Below, one piece after another: positions 23,101 to 31,712 of a DNA stretch of 64,000 nt. This DNA is from Symbiodinium natans (lineage: Eukaryota > Sar > Dinophyceae > Suessiales > Symbiodiniaceae). How positions within the stretch are numbered: the first letter of the stretch is position 1; every line of letters starts with the position of its first letter. Made by a program: the position numbers and the translations under genes. A model generated the notes under the pieces. The model did no database searches. It was not told the origin of the DNA and worked only from the letters and a program-made list of their open reading frames with translations. The stretch is from positions 220,001-284,000 of the forward strand of contig CAJNDS010002380.1 in NCBI GenBank assembly GCA_905221605.1. Direction: 5' to 3'.

Positions 23101-23694
23101 CACACGCCCCGCCCCCTCTGAACGGGCCCTCGGAGCGTTCCAGACCACTCGGTCGCCTGGTTTAAGGTCCACAGTGCGCCTATGACGGTTTGCAAGTTTC
23201 GCCCGCGCTTCTGAAGACCGCGTCCAGTGCTCTCGGACCGCAGCAGCTAGCTCCGAGAACTGTTTGAACTGGCTCCGAGCCCAATCAGAGATGGGTTCAA
23301 ACTGCAAGGCGTCTCGCAGGACGTCCTTTTCAAGTGGTAGAGCGAGCGACCAGCTCCGCTCTAGGTCCCTCGGGGTATACCCGTGGGGTCCCGGAGTGTT
23401 GTCTATGACGTACTCCGCCACCACGAGCCAATCCGACCAAGCTTCGGAAAGGGAGGCGCCGACTTGTCTGACGACCGCCCCCAGCACCTTTTGAACTTCT
23501 TGGTGGACTCGCTCGTTTGCGCCCAACTCACAAGGCCTCAAGGGCGCGCTAAACCGCCACTCGGTCCCAAGCATCGCGCTCAGTTCTGCCATGAGCGCGT
23601 TCTTGAACTCTGGGCCTCTGTCCGACCTGATGAGGCTCGGGATCGTCCTGCTGCGAAGCACACAGCGCACGAACGCCCTCCTGACTTCCGGCAT
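20180..23694 (-). CDS. pol frame B: integrase core, GPY/F module, methyltransferase-like region, RT fingers and palm
   Basis: This is the upstream part of one open frame that runs on to 16,336. It resumes the integrase: IRSDRGPEF supplies the second Asp and GANERVHQ the Glu exactly 35 residues later, completing DDx35E. A GPWRVLEVKGH segment (about 23.05 kb) fits the GPY/F module of chromovirus-like integrases. A region at about 22.3-21.8 kb (VLEVAWG, VLVIGLEG, DMCQFA) resembles the degenerate methyltransferase-like domain I associate with dinoflagellate retroelements; this is tentative. Then come RT fingers and palm: RLVVDYRRVNARI, FVDAVSGFNQI (about 20.9 kb), GLTFGP and YVDD (20,710-20,721). 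The RT core stops soon after YVDD. Its thumb is about 6 kb upstream in the other frame. The last 400 bp look like leader rather than coding sequence. Confidence 0.85.
20470..20492 (-). other. Internal primer-binding-site-like sequence
   Basis: The sense strand reads TTGGGGCTGTTCGGG, which matches the candidate primer-binding site next to the 5' LTR (TTGGGGGCTGTTCTGGG) except for two one-base gaps. It lies between the RT palm and the KptA-like ORF, followed by three copies of the GC-rich motif and an ATG. This is the same order as the true leader, which suggests an internal relic leader. Confidence 0.35.
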
Positions 23695-26600
23695 GAGTCA
23701 GAGACCTCATCGGCTCGAGGAGGACAGCATGACTGAGGCAATCGAAGTACGTAAGCGAGTACCTATGCCCCTCCCTGTCCTCTCGGTTCGGACCCTCACA
23801 GTCCACGCTGACTTCCTGCCAGCATGTCTCGGCGCCACACTTGACCGCACGAGCTTCAACCTTCGTCGGTCGAGAGCGGCCTTTAATGCAGGCGAGACAC
23901 TTGGCGACCCAGGTCCGCACATCTTTCTCCAAATCGGGCCACCAGACTGCCCTCTCCAGCAGTTTGATGGTAACCTCGGCAGACCTATGGGCCCCAAGGA
24001 CTCCACAGTGGACTGAATTGTAGCAGGCGCGGCGCCAGGTCACCCCATTCGCGCCCGCAGCCCCGTTGGGAACCACTGGGACGACGACGGTTTGACCCGT
24101 CCTGAGGGTCACCTCGCGCTCCAACAACCCGTCTCCGGATATCACCATCGGCGGCTCCGGCTTGCGAATCGAGCCCGCCAATGAGGGATCGCGCCGCTGG
24201 CCCTCGTACCACGCCGTACGAAGGGATCCCGTGACTCGGAACTCCGAAATGTTCGCCGCGTCCCTCGCCTCGACCGCAAGCTGTTCGCGACGATTCTCGT
24301 CCTCCCCCGCGGCCAGGCTCAAAGACGGAACACCGCCCTTAAACTCGACCTTGACCTTGGTTGAGGAATGGTCCCAAATGCACAGGATAGGGCTATGGCT
24401 GACGAGCTCTAGAACCACAGCAGGGCCCTTGTGCTCCTCACCCATAAACGCCAAAACTCTACCCTTCAGCTTGCACTCATTGGCATTCTTCCCGCGACTG
24501 ATAGCGCCCGCGGTCCAATGCCCTTCTACGCCCTCATTGGACGCAGAGAATTGAGCAAGGACCCTTGACGCCTGCCGGGTAGAACTGCGGGGATCCGAGG
24601 CTTCTCCGGTTGCCCGCCAGCCAATGACCTGAGTAACCCTACCCACAAGGGCTATCAGCTTGCCGAAGGAGGGGTCTAAGGCAACCTCTTTGCCCTTAGA
24701 CCTCCAGAGCACTTCGCACTGCTCATTCACGACATGTCTGTGGCCGTGCCAGTTCACCACTGACGACCAATGCACGACGATGTCGCCCTGAACCGCATCC
24801 AGGGGCGAGCAGTTGTGCCCCGCCACCACAGCACCATCTTCTCTAACCACCCATGTGGTCCAGTAAGGCTTCACATCGCCCCACTTGGAAAGATCCTTGT
24901 GCTGGGAGCCGAGGCTGAGCTTCATGGAATGGCCCTTCTTCCATATCTTCCCACTCAGCATGCCATATGCTGTGGGAACTGGAGCATCCTTGGGCGTAGT
25001 CCTGAACCCTACCGCCCATTGCTGGATGGTTGAGGACCTAACCCTAAACAAACCTCCTGTCCTATCCAAAGTTGCAAGGACGGAGTTGACCTCTAGGCCC
25101 ACCTCATGGGCCTCAAGGTCGCCCTCAAGCGGAGGTTCGAGCTCCTCCCGCTCGGCTATCTCTACCGAGGTATCGACTGCCTCTTTCTCGATGCAGGCGG
25201 GGCAGCGAGAAAACAGGTAGGTCCGCTTGCCGCAGATGCATAGACCCTCATGGTCCCAGAGGGGTCGTGACGGTTCGTCCAGCATCCCTCTAATGCTGGC
25301 ATCATCGATGGAACGAACCGCGTCCAGCCTCAAGGACCGCAGAACCTCCGCCCCCAATGCCTGCTTCCCTACGATCCCAAAACCTCGCAGGGGAGGCTCC
25401 GGAAAATCCTTCTTGAGTTCCGGACAAGCCTCGGCCACTTCCAAGTGGCCTTGCTGCGTGCGCCAAAGGCGTGGCCGCACCGCCCAGATAGCCTTGATGC
25501 CTGCCCAAGCCTCTCCTACAGCCCTAGCTTCTTTGCGCTGCAGGTTCCTTGCTTGGAGCGTGAGCTCAACAACCAAAGGCCACCTAAGGACGGCTGTGAC
25601 CAGCCCGCCTTGTCCAAGTCCTACGAGGAACTGCGGACGAAACCCCGAAGCTTCCCTAAGAACCTTGGCACACGAAGTGAGCAAGTCGACCCTGATCCGC
25701 TTGATCTTCTTGGTCCCTGCGAGCCTGCCGGCCCCGCAATCAAAATGCGAGGCAAGCCCGTCGGTATCCTCAAACGGACCCCAACAACCCCTGACAGCCA
25801 CAGAAACTCCAGGGAGGCTCGCTTGGAAGACGCGCCTGATCTCAGTCAGCTCTGCGTCCTGCTCTTTCCAACGCGCGTAGTCAAATACAACCATGACGCG
25901 CACCGGAAGGGCTGCGACGACGCACATCGGCACAGCCGCGGCCTGGACACGGCCCGCAGGCTCTGGGACGGCGTCGTTGCCGACCGCCCAGGGCACTGGT
26001 CCGTCACCCTCAGTACCCTCTCCGAGGTACTGGTCCAGGTCGAATCCTCGGAGTTGGCCCGAAAGGCCCTCGAGGTCTTTCGTCCTCGCCGCAAGGAGCG
26101 CATCCCGATCCTTGGGATTGCGGCTAAAACTGTCACCCAGCGTCGCTGAGCGACCGCTAAGGCTCCTTATTTCAGACCCATCCATAAGGATTTCTGCAAC
26201 CCACCGGACGAGCTTCGGATCCATTCCGATGTCCGATGTTTGCGCTCGGGTAAGGTTGGCATGATCTGTCCAACACAGAGTCCGAATAGAGCCAAACATG
26301 CGGCGTGTCGCCCGCTTTACCTCGAGCTGGGCGAACGCCTCCTGTATCAAGGGCGGCCAGTTCTGCTGCGCGGGGGTCAAGCTCTTCGAGTGCGTCATAA
26401 GCACCTTGAGCTGACTCAAGTCACGCGTCATCTGCACGACGCTGCCCCCTACCGCGATGCCCGACGCATCCGCGATCTGCTCAAGGGGACATGACCCATC
26501 CGCAGCAGAGGCCTCGTCGAAGGTAGCCAAATTGATGCGATTCTGCATCATGCGCTTAATCGCTTTAAAGGCTTTGCAACCCTCGGTGGCGGCTGAGCCC

Positions 26601-28228
26601 AGCCCGCCTTCAGGAAAGACGGCGCCTGGCTTCTGCCACTGCCCTAAAATCTTGGCTGCGTGCCCATACTCAACAGGCAGGTAGCCGCGCAACCAGTTTG
26701 CGCAACCCAAAAATTGCTGAATGTGAAGCTTCTCCCAGAGCGGGGGAAAGTCAATCACCGCCTGACAACGCTCTTCGTCAGGCGAACTCCCGTCCCGCCC
26801 AATGTTGTGTCCCAGGAGCTTGCCTTTGGAGACACAAACTTCGGCCTTGCTGATTCCAAAGGAGAAGCCAAACAAGATTGACTTATCTAGGAAACCCTCT
26901 AAGGAAACGAGGTGGTCGAGGAGGTGCGGGCACGCTTTAGGGTGCCGGGCGCGCATATCTGCCGCGAGCTTCTCATAATAGTAGTCCGTTGGAGGCTCTT
27001 CGATCATCTTCTCGATGTCCCAGCTCTCCACGATATGATAGCTCGGGCAGCGCGCCGTATCGACCGCGTCTGCTGGGCGCACAGCATCACTTGCGCCTCT
27101 TCCAGCCGTGGCCGATCCCTCACGCCAGCCAGCCCAGCGTGGCCCCTTGCGCGTCCTAAAGACCGCGAGGCGTTCGGTGACGGGAACTTCATCGCTACAC
27201 GCAACGCTTTCCGCCACACGCAAATCCCTCGTGTCCCAGAGACGCCACGCCTCACCTACGCGCTGAAGCAAGCACGTTTCGTAAGGCGCCTTCTCGACCG
27301 CCAGAGTCCCGAGGTCCTTCTGCGCAGGGCGCCTACCCCACACAGACGCGTAACCACCCGGCGCCTCCCACCAGCTGTCGACGCTTGGAAGGTGGTCCAA
27401 GCAAGTAAGCACTCCAGGCTCCTCAACAGGGCGCCCAACCGGGCCGCTCCCGCCCCACACCGAAGCGAGAACAGTCACCGCAGCAAGGACCGATAGCACA
27501 CCGATCCTGGCGCCGGTACGCAGCCGCCCAAAGGACCGCGCACACGAGGAACAACCTTGGAAGCTTCTTGCCGCGGCCCTGGACGCGGACCCGCAGGCAA
27601 AGCACGGGTCGTGGTCAACCGAGGCAACGGCGACCCCACAATCCGCACATGCCTGCGGAGACGGCTCCGACTCGAAAACCGTCTCAACCGCGCCACAACC
27701 ACAGGCCGCAGTGCTTACGAGGCCGGAACGCACTTCCGCAACAACCTCGCCCGGCTGGAGAGAGTGATCACACTCTTGGGCTGCGAGCAACACAAACCCC
27801 TTTCCCTCTCCTGTGGGCCAAAGGCCTGGTACGGCCTCGACCCCGCATTCCACCGGAAGCACTACCTCGGACAGGGATCCCTCTGCGGAGACCCGGGCTC
27901 CCGCACGACAGGCACCAGCACCCCGTCGCCTGGCGAGAGCTCGAGAGGCTCTTCCCCGTCGTAGCGGAGGAGCTCCCGGCTTCCGCCCCCAGGCTCGGTG
28001 CATGACGCGTCGTCCAGGCTCGACAACCGCGCTTCGAAGGCGTAGGCCCTGTCCTTCCGGGTCTTGCTGTGATCCTCGCACCTGGGCATCCTGATTCCCA
28101 GCGTGTCGAGGACGTGAAAGTCGGGACCCGGCCTGAAGCCCAGGCCCATCCTTCCGGCGCAGTCCAACGCTCTGCCGCCGAGGATCAGTCCGTGCCAATC
28201 GGACGTCCCCCTGGCTGCGATTTTGCAT
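23549..28228 (-). CDS. pol frame A: zinc ribbon, RT thumb, RNase H, integrase N-terminal half
   Basis: This frame is -1 relative to gag and overlaps it by 367 nt. Meaningful sequence starts after the gag stop at 27,862. First comes a Cys-rich ribbon (CADC...CFAC) and a hydrophobic segment (VLSVLAAVTVLASV). Next is the C-terminal part of a Ty3-type RT (FGISKAEVCVSKGKLLGHN, QQFLGCANWLRGYL), but no fingers or YVDD palm lies upstream of it. RNase H follows (ADASGIAVGG near 26,436-26,475; TDHANL). The integrase zinc domain (H...H near 24.0 kb, CLAC at about 23.89 kb) and first core Asp (SVDCEG) follow. The frame is lost inside the integrase core and continues in the next frame, apparently because of one extra base at 23,688-23,691. 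Confidence 0.85.
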   Translation of the reverse strand: MQNRSQGDVRLARTDPRRQSVGLRRKDGPGLQAGSRLSRPRHAGNQDAQVRGSQQDPEGQGLRLRSAVVEPGRRVMHRAWGRKPGAPPLRRGRASRALARRRGAGACRAGARVSAEGSLSEVVLPVECGVEAVPGLWPTGEGKGFVLLAAQECDHSLQPGEVVAEVRSGLVSTAACGCGAVETVFESEPSPQACADCGVAVASVDHDPCFACGSASRAAARSFQGCSSCARSFGRLRTGARIGVLSVLAAVTVLASVWGGSGPVGRPVEEPGVLTCLDHLPSVDSWWEAPGGYASVWGRRPAQKDLGTLAVEKAPYETCLLQRVGEAWRLWDTRDLRVAESVACSDEVPVTERLAVFRTRKGPRWAGWREGSATAGRGASDAVRPADAVDTARCPSYHIVESWDIEKMIEEPPTDYYYEKLAADMRARHPKACPHLLDHLVSLEGFLDKSILFGFSFGISKAEVCVSKGKLLGHNIGRDGSSPDEERCQAVIDFPPLWEKLHIQQFLGCANWLRGYLPVEYGHAAKILGQWQKPGAVFPEGGLGSAATEGCKAFKAIKRMMQNRINLATFDEASAADGSCPLEQIADASGIAVGGSVVQMTRDLSQLKVLMTHSKSLTPAQQNWPPLIQEAFAQLEVKRATRRMFGSIRTLCWTDHANLTRAQTSDIGMDPKLVRWVAEILMDGSEIRSLSGRSATLGDSFSRNPKDRDALLAARTKDLEGLSGQLRGFDLDQYLGEGTEGDGPVPWAVGNDAVPEPAGRVQAAAVPMCVVAALPVRVMVVFDYARWKEQDAELTEIRRVFQASLPGVSVAVRGCWGPFEDTDGLASHFDCGAGRLAGTKKIKRIRVDLLTSCAKVLREASGFRPQFLVGLGQGGLVTAVLRWPLVVELTLQARNLQRKEARAVGEAWAGIKAIWAVRPRLWRTQQGHLEVAEACPELKKDFPEPPLRGFGIVGKQALGAEVLRSLRLDAVRSIDDASIRGMLDEPSRPLWDHEGLCICGKRTYLFSRCPACIEKEAVDTSVEIAEREELEPPLEGDLEAHEVGLEVNSVLATLDRTGGLFRVRSSTIQQWAVGFRTTPKDAPVPTAYGMLSGKIWKKGHSMKLSLGSQHKDLSKWGDVKPYWTTWVVREDGAVVAGHNCSPLDAVQGDIVVHWSSVVNWHGHRHVVNEQCEVLWRSKGKEVALDPSFGKLIALVGRVTQVIGWRATGEASDPRSSTRQASRVLAQFSASNEGVEGHWTAGAISRGKNANECKLKGRVLAFMGEEHKGPAVVLELVSHSPILCIWDHSSTKVKVEFKGGVPSLSLAAGEDENRREQLAVEARDAANISEFRVTGSLRTAWYEGQRRDPSLAGSIRKPEPPMVISGDGLLEREVTLRTGQTVVVPVVPNGAAGANGVTWRRACYNSVHCGVLGAHRSAEVTIKLLERAVWWPDLEKDVRTWVAKCLACIKGRSRPTKVEARAVKCGAETCWQEVSVDCEGPNREDREGHRYSLTYFDCLSHAVLLEPMRSLTHAGSQEGVRALCASQQDDPEPHQVGQRPRVQERAHGRTERDAWDRVAV

Positions 28229-31053
28229 CGCACGAAAATTTCAGTGTTGGGGCGACAGTCGTCCGCCGTCCTGCCTTCCAGCAGCGTGACGCGCAAGACT
28301 GCTGCCCCCTTCAGAGGAACGGGGGCTCCCGAAGCGATGCCATGCACATATTCGGGGTGGACCCACTTCTCGAGTCTCACGACCGGGAAGCCGGGATCTT
28401 CGGTACCGATCCCCAGCTCTGCAGCCCGGTTCATCATGCCCACCACGAGTTCCTCTGTCACGTGGTTTGCGCCAGCGCATCCGTCGAGCATGCACTCGAC
28501 CTTACGGTCGAGCACCTGGACTACCGTTCTGTACTGGTAGCCTCCTGGCTCGTTGTCTGCCAGGCTCCACCAGTCCTTCGGCAGATCGTCCAGGGTGGCG
28601 AACTTGTCCCGCCCGCCCTTGCTCAACGGAAGCGCGTGCTGCTGCACCGCGGCGCGTCCTGCGGCTCCTGAGACGCCTGCCTGGACGCCTGAGCTGCCTA
28701 TCTGGACGCTGAACGCGGCGAAGGGGTTGGACATGGAAGCCCCGGAGGGCGCGGCCCAGTTGGCAGGCAAGGCCGGCGTCCCTCCTGAGGTCGTCAGGTT
28801 GTGGACCATGTCGCAGCTGGCTCCTTTCTTGCACGACCCATTCTTGGAGAAAAAGGGGCAAACAGTGCCTGGTGGCTTTGCCGCGCCTTTGGCCGCAGCC
28901 TTAGGCTTAGCGCTGGCCTTTGCCTTGCCACCTCCCTTCCCTTTGCCCTTGCCTTTCGCCGTGGCAAAGGTTTGGTCACCCTTCTTAGCCGCGAGAGCTT
29001 TTCTGCGAAGCTCCTTGTCGTGGCTGAACGGGCAGGCATCCCCTTTCGGGCAATTCCCGTGGTCGCGAAAGTGGAAGCAGATCTTCTTGTCCGCCCCTTT
29101 GCCAGCTCCCTTCGACGCAGCGGCAAGCGTCTGATCCGCGCCAGCCTTGGCCGCGGCAGCTGCTCCCTTGGCAGCAGCCTTAGCGGCGGCCTTGAGGCTC
29201 CGAATCTCCTTCTGAGCCTCGGCTAGCGCGACCGACGGGTCCGCGCTTGGAGAGCCGGTCGTGGAGTACACAGAGTGGGAAACAGCTCGGTGCGCTGCTT
29301 CCCTCTGTTCGTACTCCAAGACGACTTTATGGCTCTCCTCCCAAGTCTGCGGCCCTCTCAGCCCGCCGTCCTTGGGGTCGCCGGGCCACAATCGCTTGTC
29401 GTTACGTATCTCCTTTTGGAGATACGGGGGCATCTTGCGGAGGTACGAGAGATACAACTCTCGTGGGGTCTTCCCAAGACCCACCGCCTCAAGGTCCGCG
29501 ATCGACGCCTCAAACAAAGGCTCGAATTGGTGGCCTGTGAGTTTGCCCTTAGCGAGGGAGGCATGCTCACCATCCACGCGGACTTCCCTTTCCTCCCGCG
29601 ATTCCCCGAACATCAAGTGCTTGTTCTTGATGCGGTCGTACACTGCCTGTGGGTCGGAGAGAACCTCTCCCGACTTCCACGCTGCGCGGTAGGCGTTCGT
29701 GTACGTCTTCATGCGCGAGCCGCGGCAGCGCCCGCGTAGCGCTAGCAGCTTCTCGCGCGCACTCATACCGCGACAGTTGTTGGCGAGCGCGCAGACGTCC
29801 TCGAACTCCTCGTAGAACAGGACAACGTCTCGCGCGTCCGACTTGTCGTCGGTCAGCGTCGGCCACGTGAGGTCAGTTTTGACCGTCGTTATGGAGCTTT
29901 GCCCGCCCCTCTGCGCTAACGCTTCTTTCAGCGCTTCAGTTTGGGCGGCGAGTGCGGCGGCGAAATCGCCCGCCGGGTTTTGGGACCCGGTCTGCGAACC
30001 TCCGCCGTCTGAACCTCGCTTCAGGGCTTCTATCTCCATCTCCAGCGCCGCGAGCTTTGCGCGCAAAGGGGAATCGCCGTCCGTCGCGCCCAGGTCACGG
30101 GCCGCGGAAGGACCACCTGCAACCTCGGCAGTGTGCAAACCTCCACGGTCCAAACCTACCCCCAACCCACTTGCAGTCGCAGGCTGTGGGAGCCCTGGGG
30201 AACGCGGCCCCACGGCTTCAACTGGCACATCGGACGGGGAGCTCCAAACCTTCTCTTGGCTCGAGCTTTCTTTTCCCCCTAGCGCGAGGATAAGCTCCCC
30301 GATGCATTGGATTTCACGCTGAATCTCCTCTGCGTCTTCGGGGTCCTCGCCACCGCGCAAAGCCGCGACCGAGAACCTGGTCCGCAGCCGACGGACCATC
30401 TTTGTCGGATGCCAGTCCCCGCCTATCTTCGAGAACTCATCCGCAAGGAGGGTGGCTTTGGTGCTTAAGGCGTCAAGGTCACGGGAGCTCACCGTGACTC
30501 CATGCGCTTTGAGCGCGAGGACAATCCGCGAAACGCGCGTCAAGTAGTCCGCGACCGGTTCTTGGTCTGGACGGAAAATCGCGCGCAGCTCCGCCTGCAA
30601 GCCCTCTGCGGTGCCTGGCACTGAACCTGCTGTCGACGGCGGACCGGACGGTCCCGCCGGGCGGGACCCTGGTGCCGTAGCAGGGACATAGGCAGCACCG
30701 GTAGGGACCATGGCCAGCTCCCTAGCCGCGGCGCTGACGTCCACCCGCGGCGGACTGTCACCTCCAGCGCCCGAGGCCTCAGGGACTAGCTCGGAGTCCT
30801 CTTCTTCCTCCTCCTCATCCTCGTCCTCGTCTTCGGCGTCGTGGAGGAACTTCATGACCTTTCGCCAGAGAGCCGCCTCTTGCTCTGGCGTAGTACTGAT
30901 CCCATCCCGCTTGGACAACGGACGGCTGCCAGTCTCCCTACGCCACTTAAGCCAAGCGACGTAGCTCATCCGCTCGGGATAGGGAACGTCTCCACCCTCG
31001 ATCGCTTCGAGGAGGGTGACGCCCTCGGCCTGACCTGCAACCTCTGCGGACAT
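27862..31053 (-). CDS. Retrotransposon gag with two CCCH zinc fingers and aspartic protease
   Basis: This would form the element's capsid, bind its RNA and process the polyprotein. The start chosen is the first ATG (31,053); the frame is open further upstream only from a GTG. That gives 1,063 residues. An acidic run lies near residues 75-90. A capsid-like region (FYEEFEDVCALANNC onward) lies mid-protein. Two C-x8-C-x5-C-x3-H fingers begin at residues 659 (CFHFRDHGNC) and 732 (CPFFSKNGSC), separated by Lys/Ala/Gly-rich linkers. A retropepsin-like domain follows: LDGCAGAN with the candidate catalytic Asp at residue 857, then a distal GLILGGRAL. The active-site triad is D-G-C rather than the usual D-T/S-G, which leaves protease activity uncertain. 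The next frame overlaps in the -1 phase. Confidence 0.85.
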   Translation of the reverse strand: MSAEVAGQAEGVTLLEAIEGGDVPYPERMSYVAWLKWRRETGSRPLSKRDGISTTPEQEAALWRKVMKFLHDAEDEDEDEEEEEEDSELVPEASGAGGDSPPRVDVSAAARELAMVPTGAAYVPATAPGSRPAGPSGPPSTAGSVPGTAEGLQAELRAIFRPDQEPVADYLTRVSRIVLALKAHGVTVSSRDLDALSTKATLLADEFSKIGGDWHPTKMVRRLRTRFSVAALRGGEDPEDAEEIQREIQCIGELILALGGKESSSQEKVWSSPSDVPVEAVGPRSPGLPQPATASGLGVGLDRGGLHTAEVAGGPSAARDLGATDGDSPLRAKLAALEMEIEALKRGSDGGGSQTGSQNPAGDFAAALAAQTEALKEALAQRGGQSSITTVKTDLTWPTLTDDKSDARDVVLFYEEFEDVCALANNCRGMSAREKLLALRGRCRGSRMKTYTNAYRAAWKSGEVLSDPQAVYDRIKNKHLMFGESREEREVRVDGEHASLAKGKLTGHQFEPLFEASIADLEAVGLGKTPRELYLSYLRKMPPYLQKEIRNDKRLWPGDPKDGGLRGPQTWEESHKVVLEYEQREAAHRAVSHSVYSTTGSPSADPSVALAEAQKEIRSLKAAAKAAAKGAAAAAKAGADQTLAAASKGAGKGADKKICFHFRDHGNCPKGDACPFSHDKELRRKALAAKKGDQTFATAKGKGKGKGGGKAKASAKPKAAAKGAAKPPGTVCPFFSKNGSCKKGASCDMVHNLTTSGGTPALPANWAAPSGASMSNPFAAFSVQIGSSGVQAGVSGAAGRAAVQQHALPLSKGGRDKFATLDDLPKDWWSLADNEPGGYQYRTVVQVLDRKVECMLDGCAGANHVTEELVVGMMNRAAELGIGTEDPGFPVVRLEKWVHPEYVHGIASGAPVPLKGAAVLRVTLLEGRTADDCRPNTEIFVRCKIAARGTSDWHGLILGGRALDCAGRMGLGFRPGPDFHVLDTLGIRMPRCEDHSKTRKDRAYAFEARLSSLDDASCTEPGGGSRELLRYDGEEPLELSPGDGVLVPVVREPGSPQRDPCPR

Positions 31054-31137
31054 CGCCGCGCCTTGGTTAGCAGGCCGCAGGCGTGGCACACGAAGCGCCG
31101 CGCCTTGGTTAACAGGCCGCAAGCGTGGCACACAGTC
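31054..31137 (-). repeat. 42-bp tandem duplication in the gag leader
   Basis: Two 42-bp units (31,054-31,095 and 31,096-31,137) differ at a few bases. They are open in the gag frame (two 14-residue units, VPRLRP...NQGAA), but the first ATG of gag lies just after them, so they are probably leader sequence. Confidence 0.85.
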
Positions 31138-31217
31138 CACGCGTCCAGGTCACGGACCGCGACAGACAAGCAAAGCAATGCTTGCCCACTCGGGCCGTAG
31201 GCACAAGAGCTGTACTT

Positions 31218-31233
31218 CCCAGAACAGCCCCCA
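31218..31233 (-). other. Candidate primer-binding site
   Basis: Two to three bases inside the 5' LTR the sense strand reads TGGGGGCTGTTCTGGG. It begins with the TGG expected for pairing with a tRNA CCA end. The priming tRNA was not identified. Confidence 0.6.
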
Positions 31234-31235
31234 AT

Positions 31236-31529
31236 TGTGAAGTCGACCAGCACTGGACTTGCACTAAGCCAATGCAATCACAGCCCGGCCACGCTGTTTT
31301 ACGACTTCGCGAGTTCAAGCACTTGTGCAGCTACGCCTGAGTGCGTCCGGTCGGACCGCACAGCAACCTAAGAGCTACTGTACGAAACTACCGTGCTCAA
31401 AGGCACAAGCTCGGTACTTGAGCCAAAACATTGGCATTGTTACGAATTGCAAAACTACACATGCAAAGGAAAACAACACGCTGCACTAGCACTAAGCAAG
31501 CACACCATGCATGCTTTGACCTGCTCACA
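31236..31529 (-). repeat. 5' LTR (right-hand copy)
   Basis: 294 bp, differing from the left-hand LTR at only four positions (about 98.6 percent identical), which indicates a recent insertion. In the sense of the element it starts TGTGAGCAGG and ends GACTTCACA. It contains a spliced-leader-like TTTTGGCTCAAG at 31,417-31,428. Confidence 0.97.
31417..31428 (-). promoter_or_regulatory. Spliced-leader-like motif inside the 5' LTR
   Basis: The element sense strand reads GCCAATG then TTTTGGCTCAAG then TACC. The 12 bases TTTTGGCTCAAG equal the 3' end of the dinoflagellate spliced leader (CCGTAGCC then ATTTTGGCTCAAG), and a GT directly overlaps the end, as at a splice donor. The same motif is at 14,395-14,406 in the other LTR. 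It could be a captured leader relic or coincidence. Confidence 0.4.
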
Positions 31530-31712
31530 TATTGTATACTATATACTATATACTATATACTATATACTATATACTATATACTATATACTATATACTGTAA
31601 ACTATATACTAGATACTAGATACTATATACTATATACTATATACTAGATACTAGATACTATATACTAGATACTAGATACTATATACTATATACTATATAT
31701 ATATATATATAC
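31530..31712. repeat. (TATACTA)n microsatellite at the outer edge of the 5' LTR
   Basis: About 180 bp of TATACTA and TAGATAC units begin directly at the LTR border. Together with the repeat at 14.0-14.2 kb this shows insertion into, or recombination between, AT-rich simple repeats. Confidence 0.9.

Larger units (their letters stand above)
14214..31529 (-). mobile_element. Full-length Ty3/gypsy-type LTR retrotransposon, 17.3 kb, with permuted RT and accessory enzymes
   Basis: Two 294-bp direct repeats with TG...CA ends bound a unit whose genes all read on the minus strand. A primer-binding site follows the right-hand LTR and a purine tract precedes the left-hand LTR. The order is gag-protease, RT thumb, RNase H, integrase (DDx35E and a GPY/F-like module), RT fingers and palm, Tpt1/KptA-like domain, zinc fingers, SWIM, PLD nuclease. 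RNase H and integrase after RT thumb plus the integrase C-terminal module point to Ty3/gypsy rather than copia. At 17.3 kb it is far larger than the usual 5-10 kb. No identical 5-bp target duplication is visible (TATGT left, TATTG right). Confidence 0.95.

Noticed and set aside
27862-28228. A programmed -1 slippery site in the gag-pol overlap
   Set aside because: I scanned the overlap near the gag stop and saw no X-XXY-YYZ heptamer in the gag phase; the mechanism stays open.
31054-31140. Extending gag upstream to 31,140
   Set aside because: It would start at GTG and include the duplicated leader repeat; the ATG at 31,053 is a better start.
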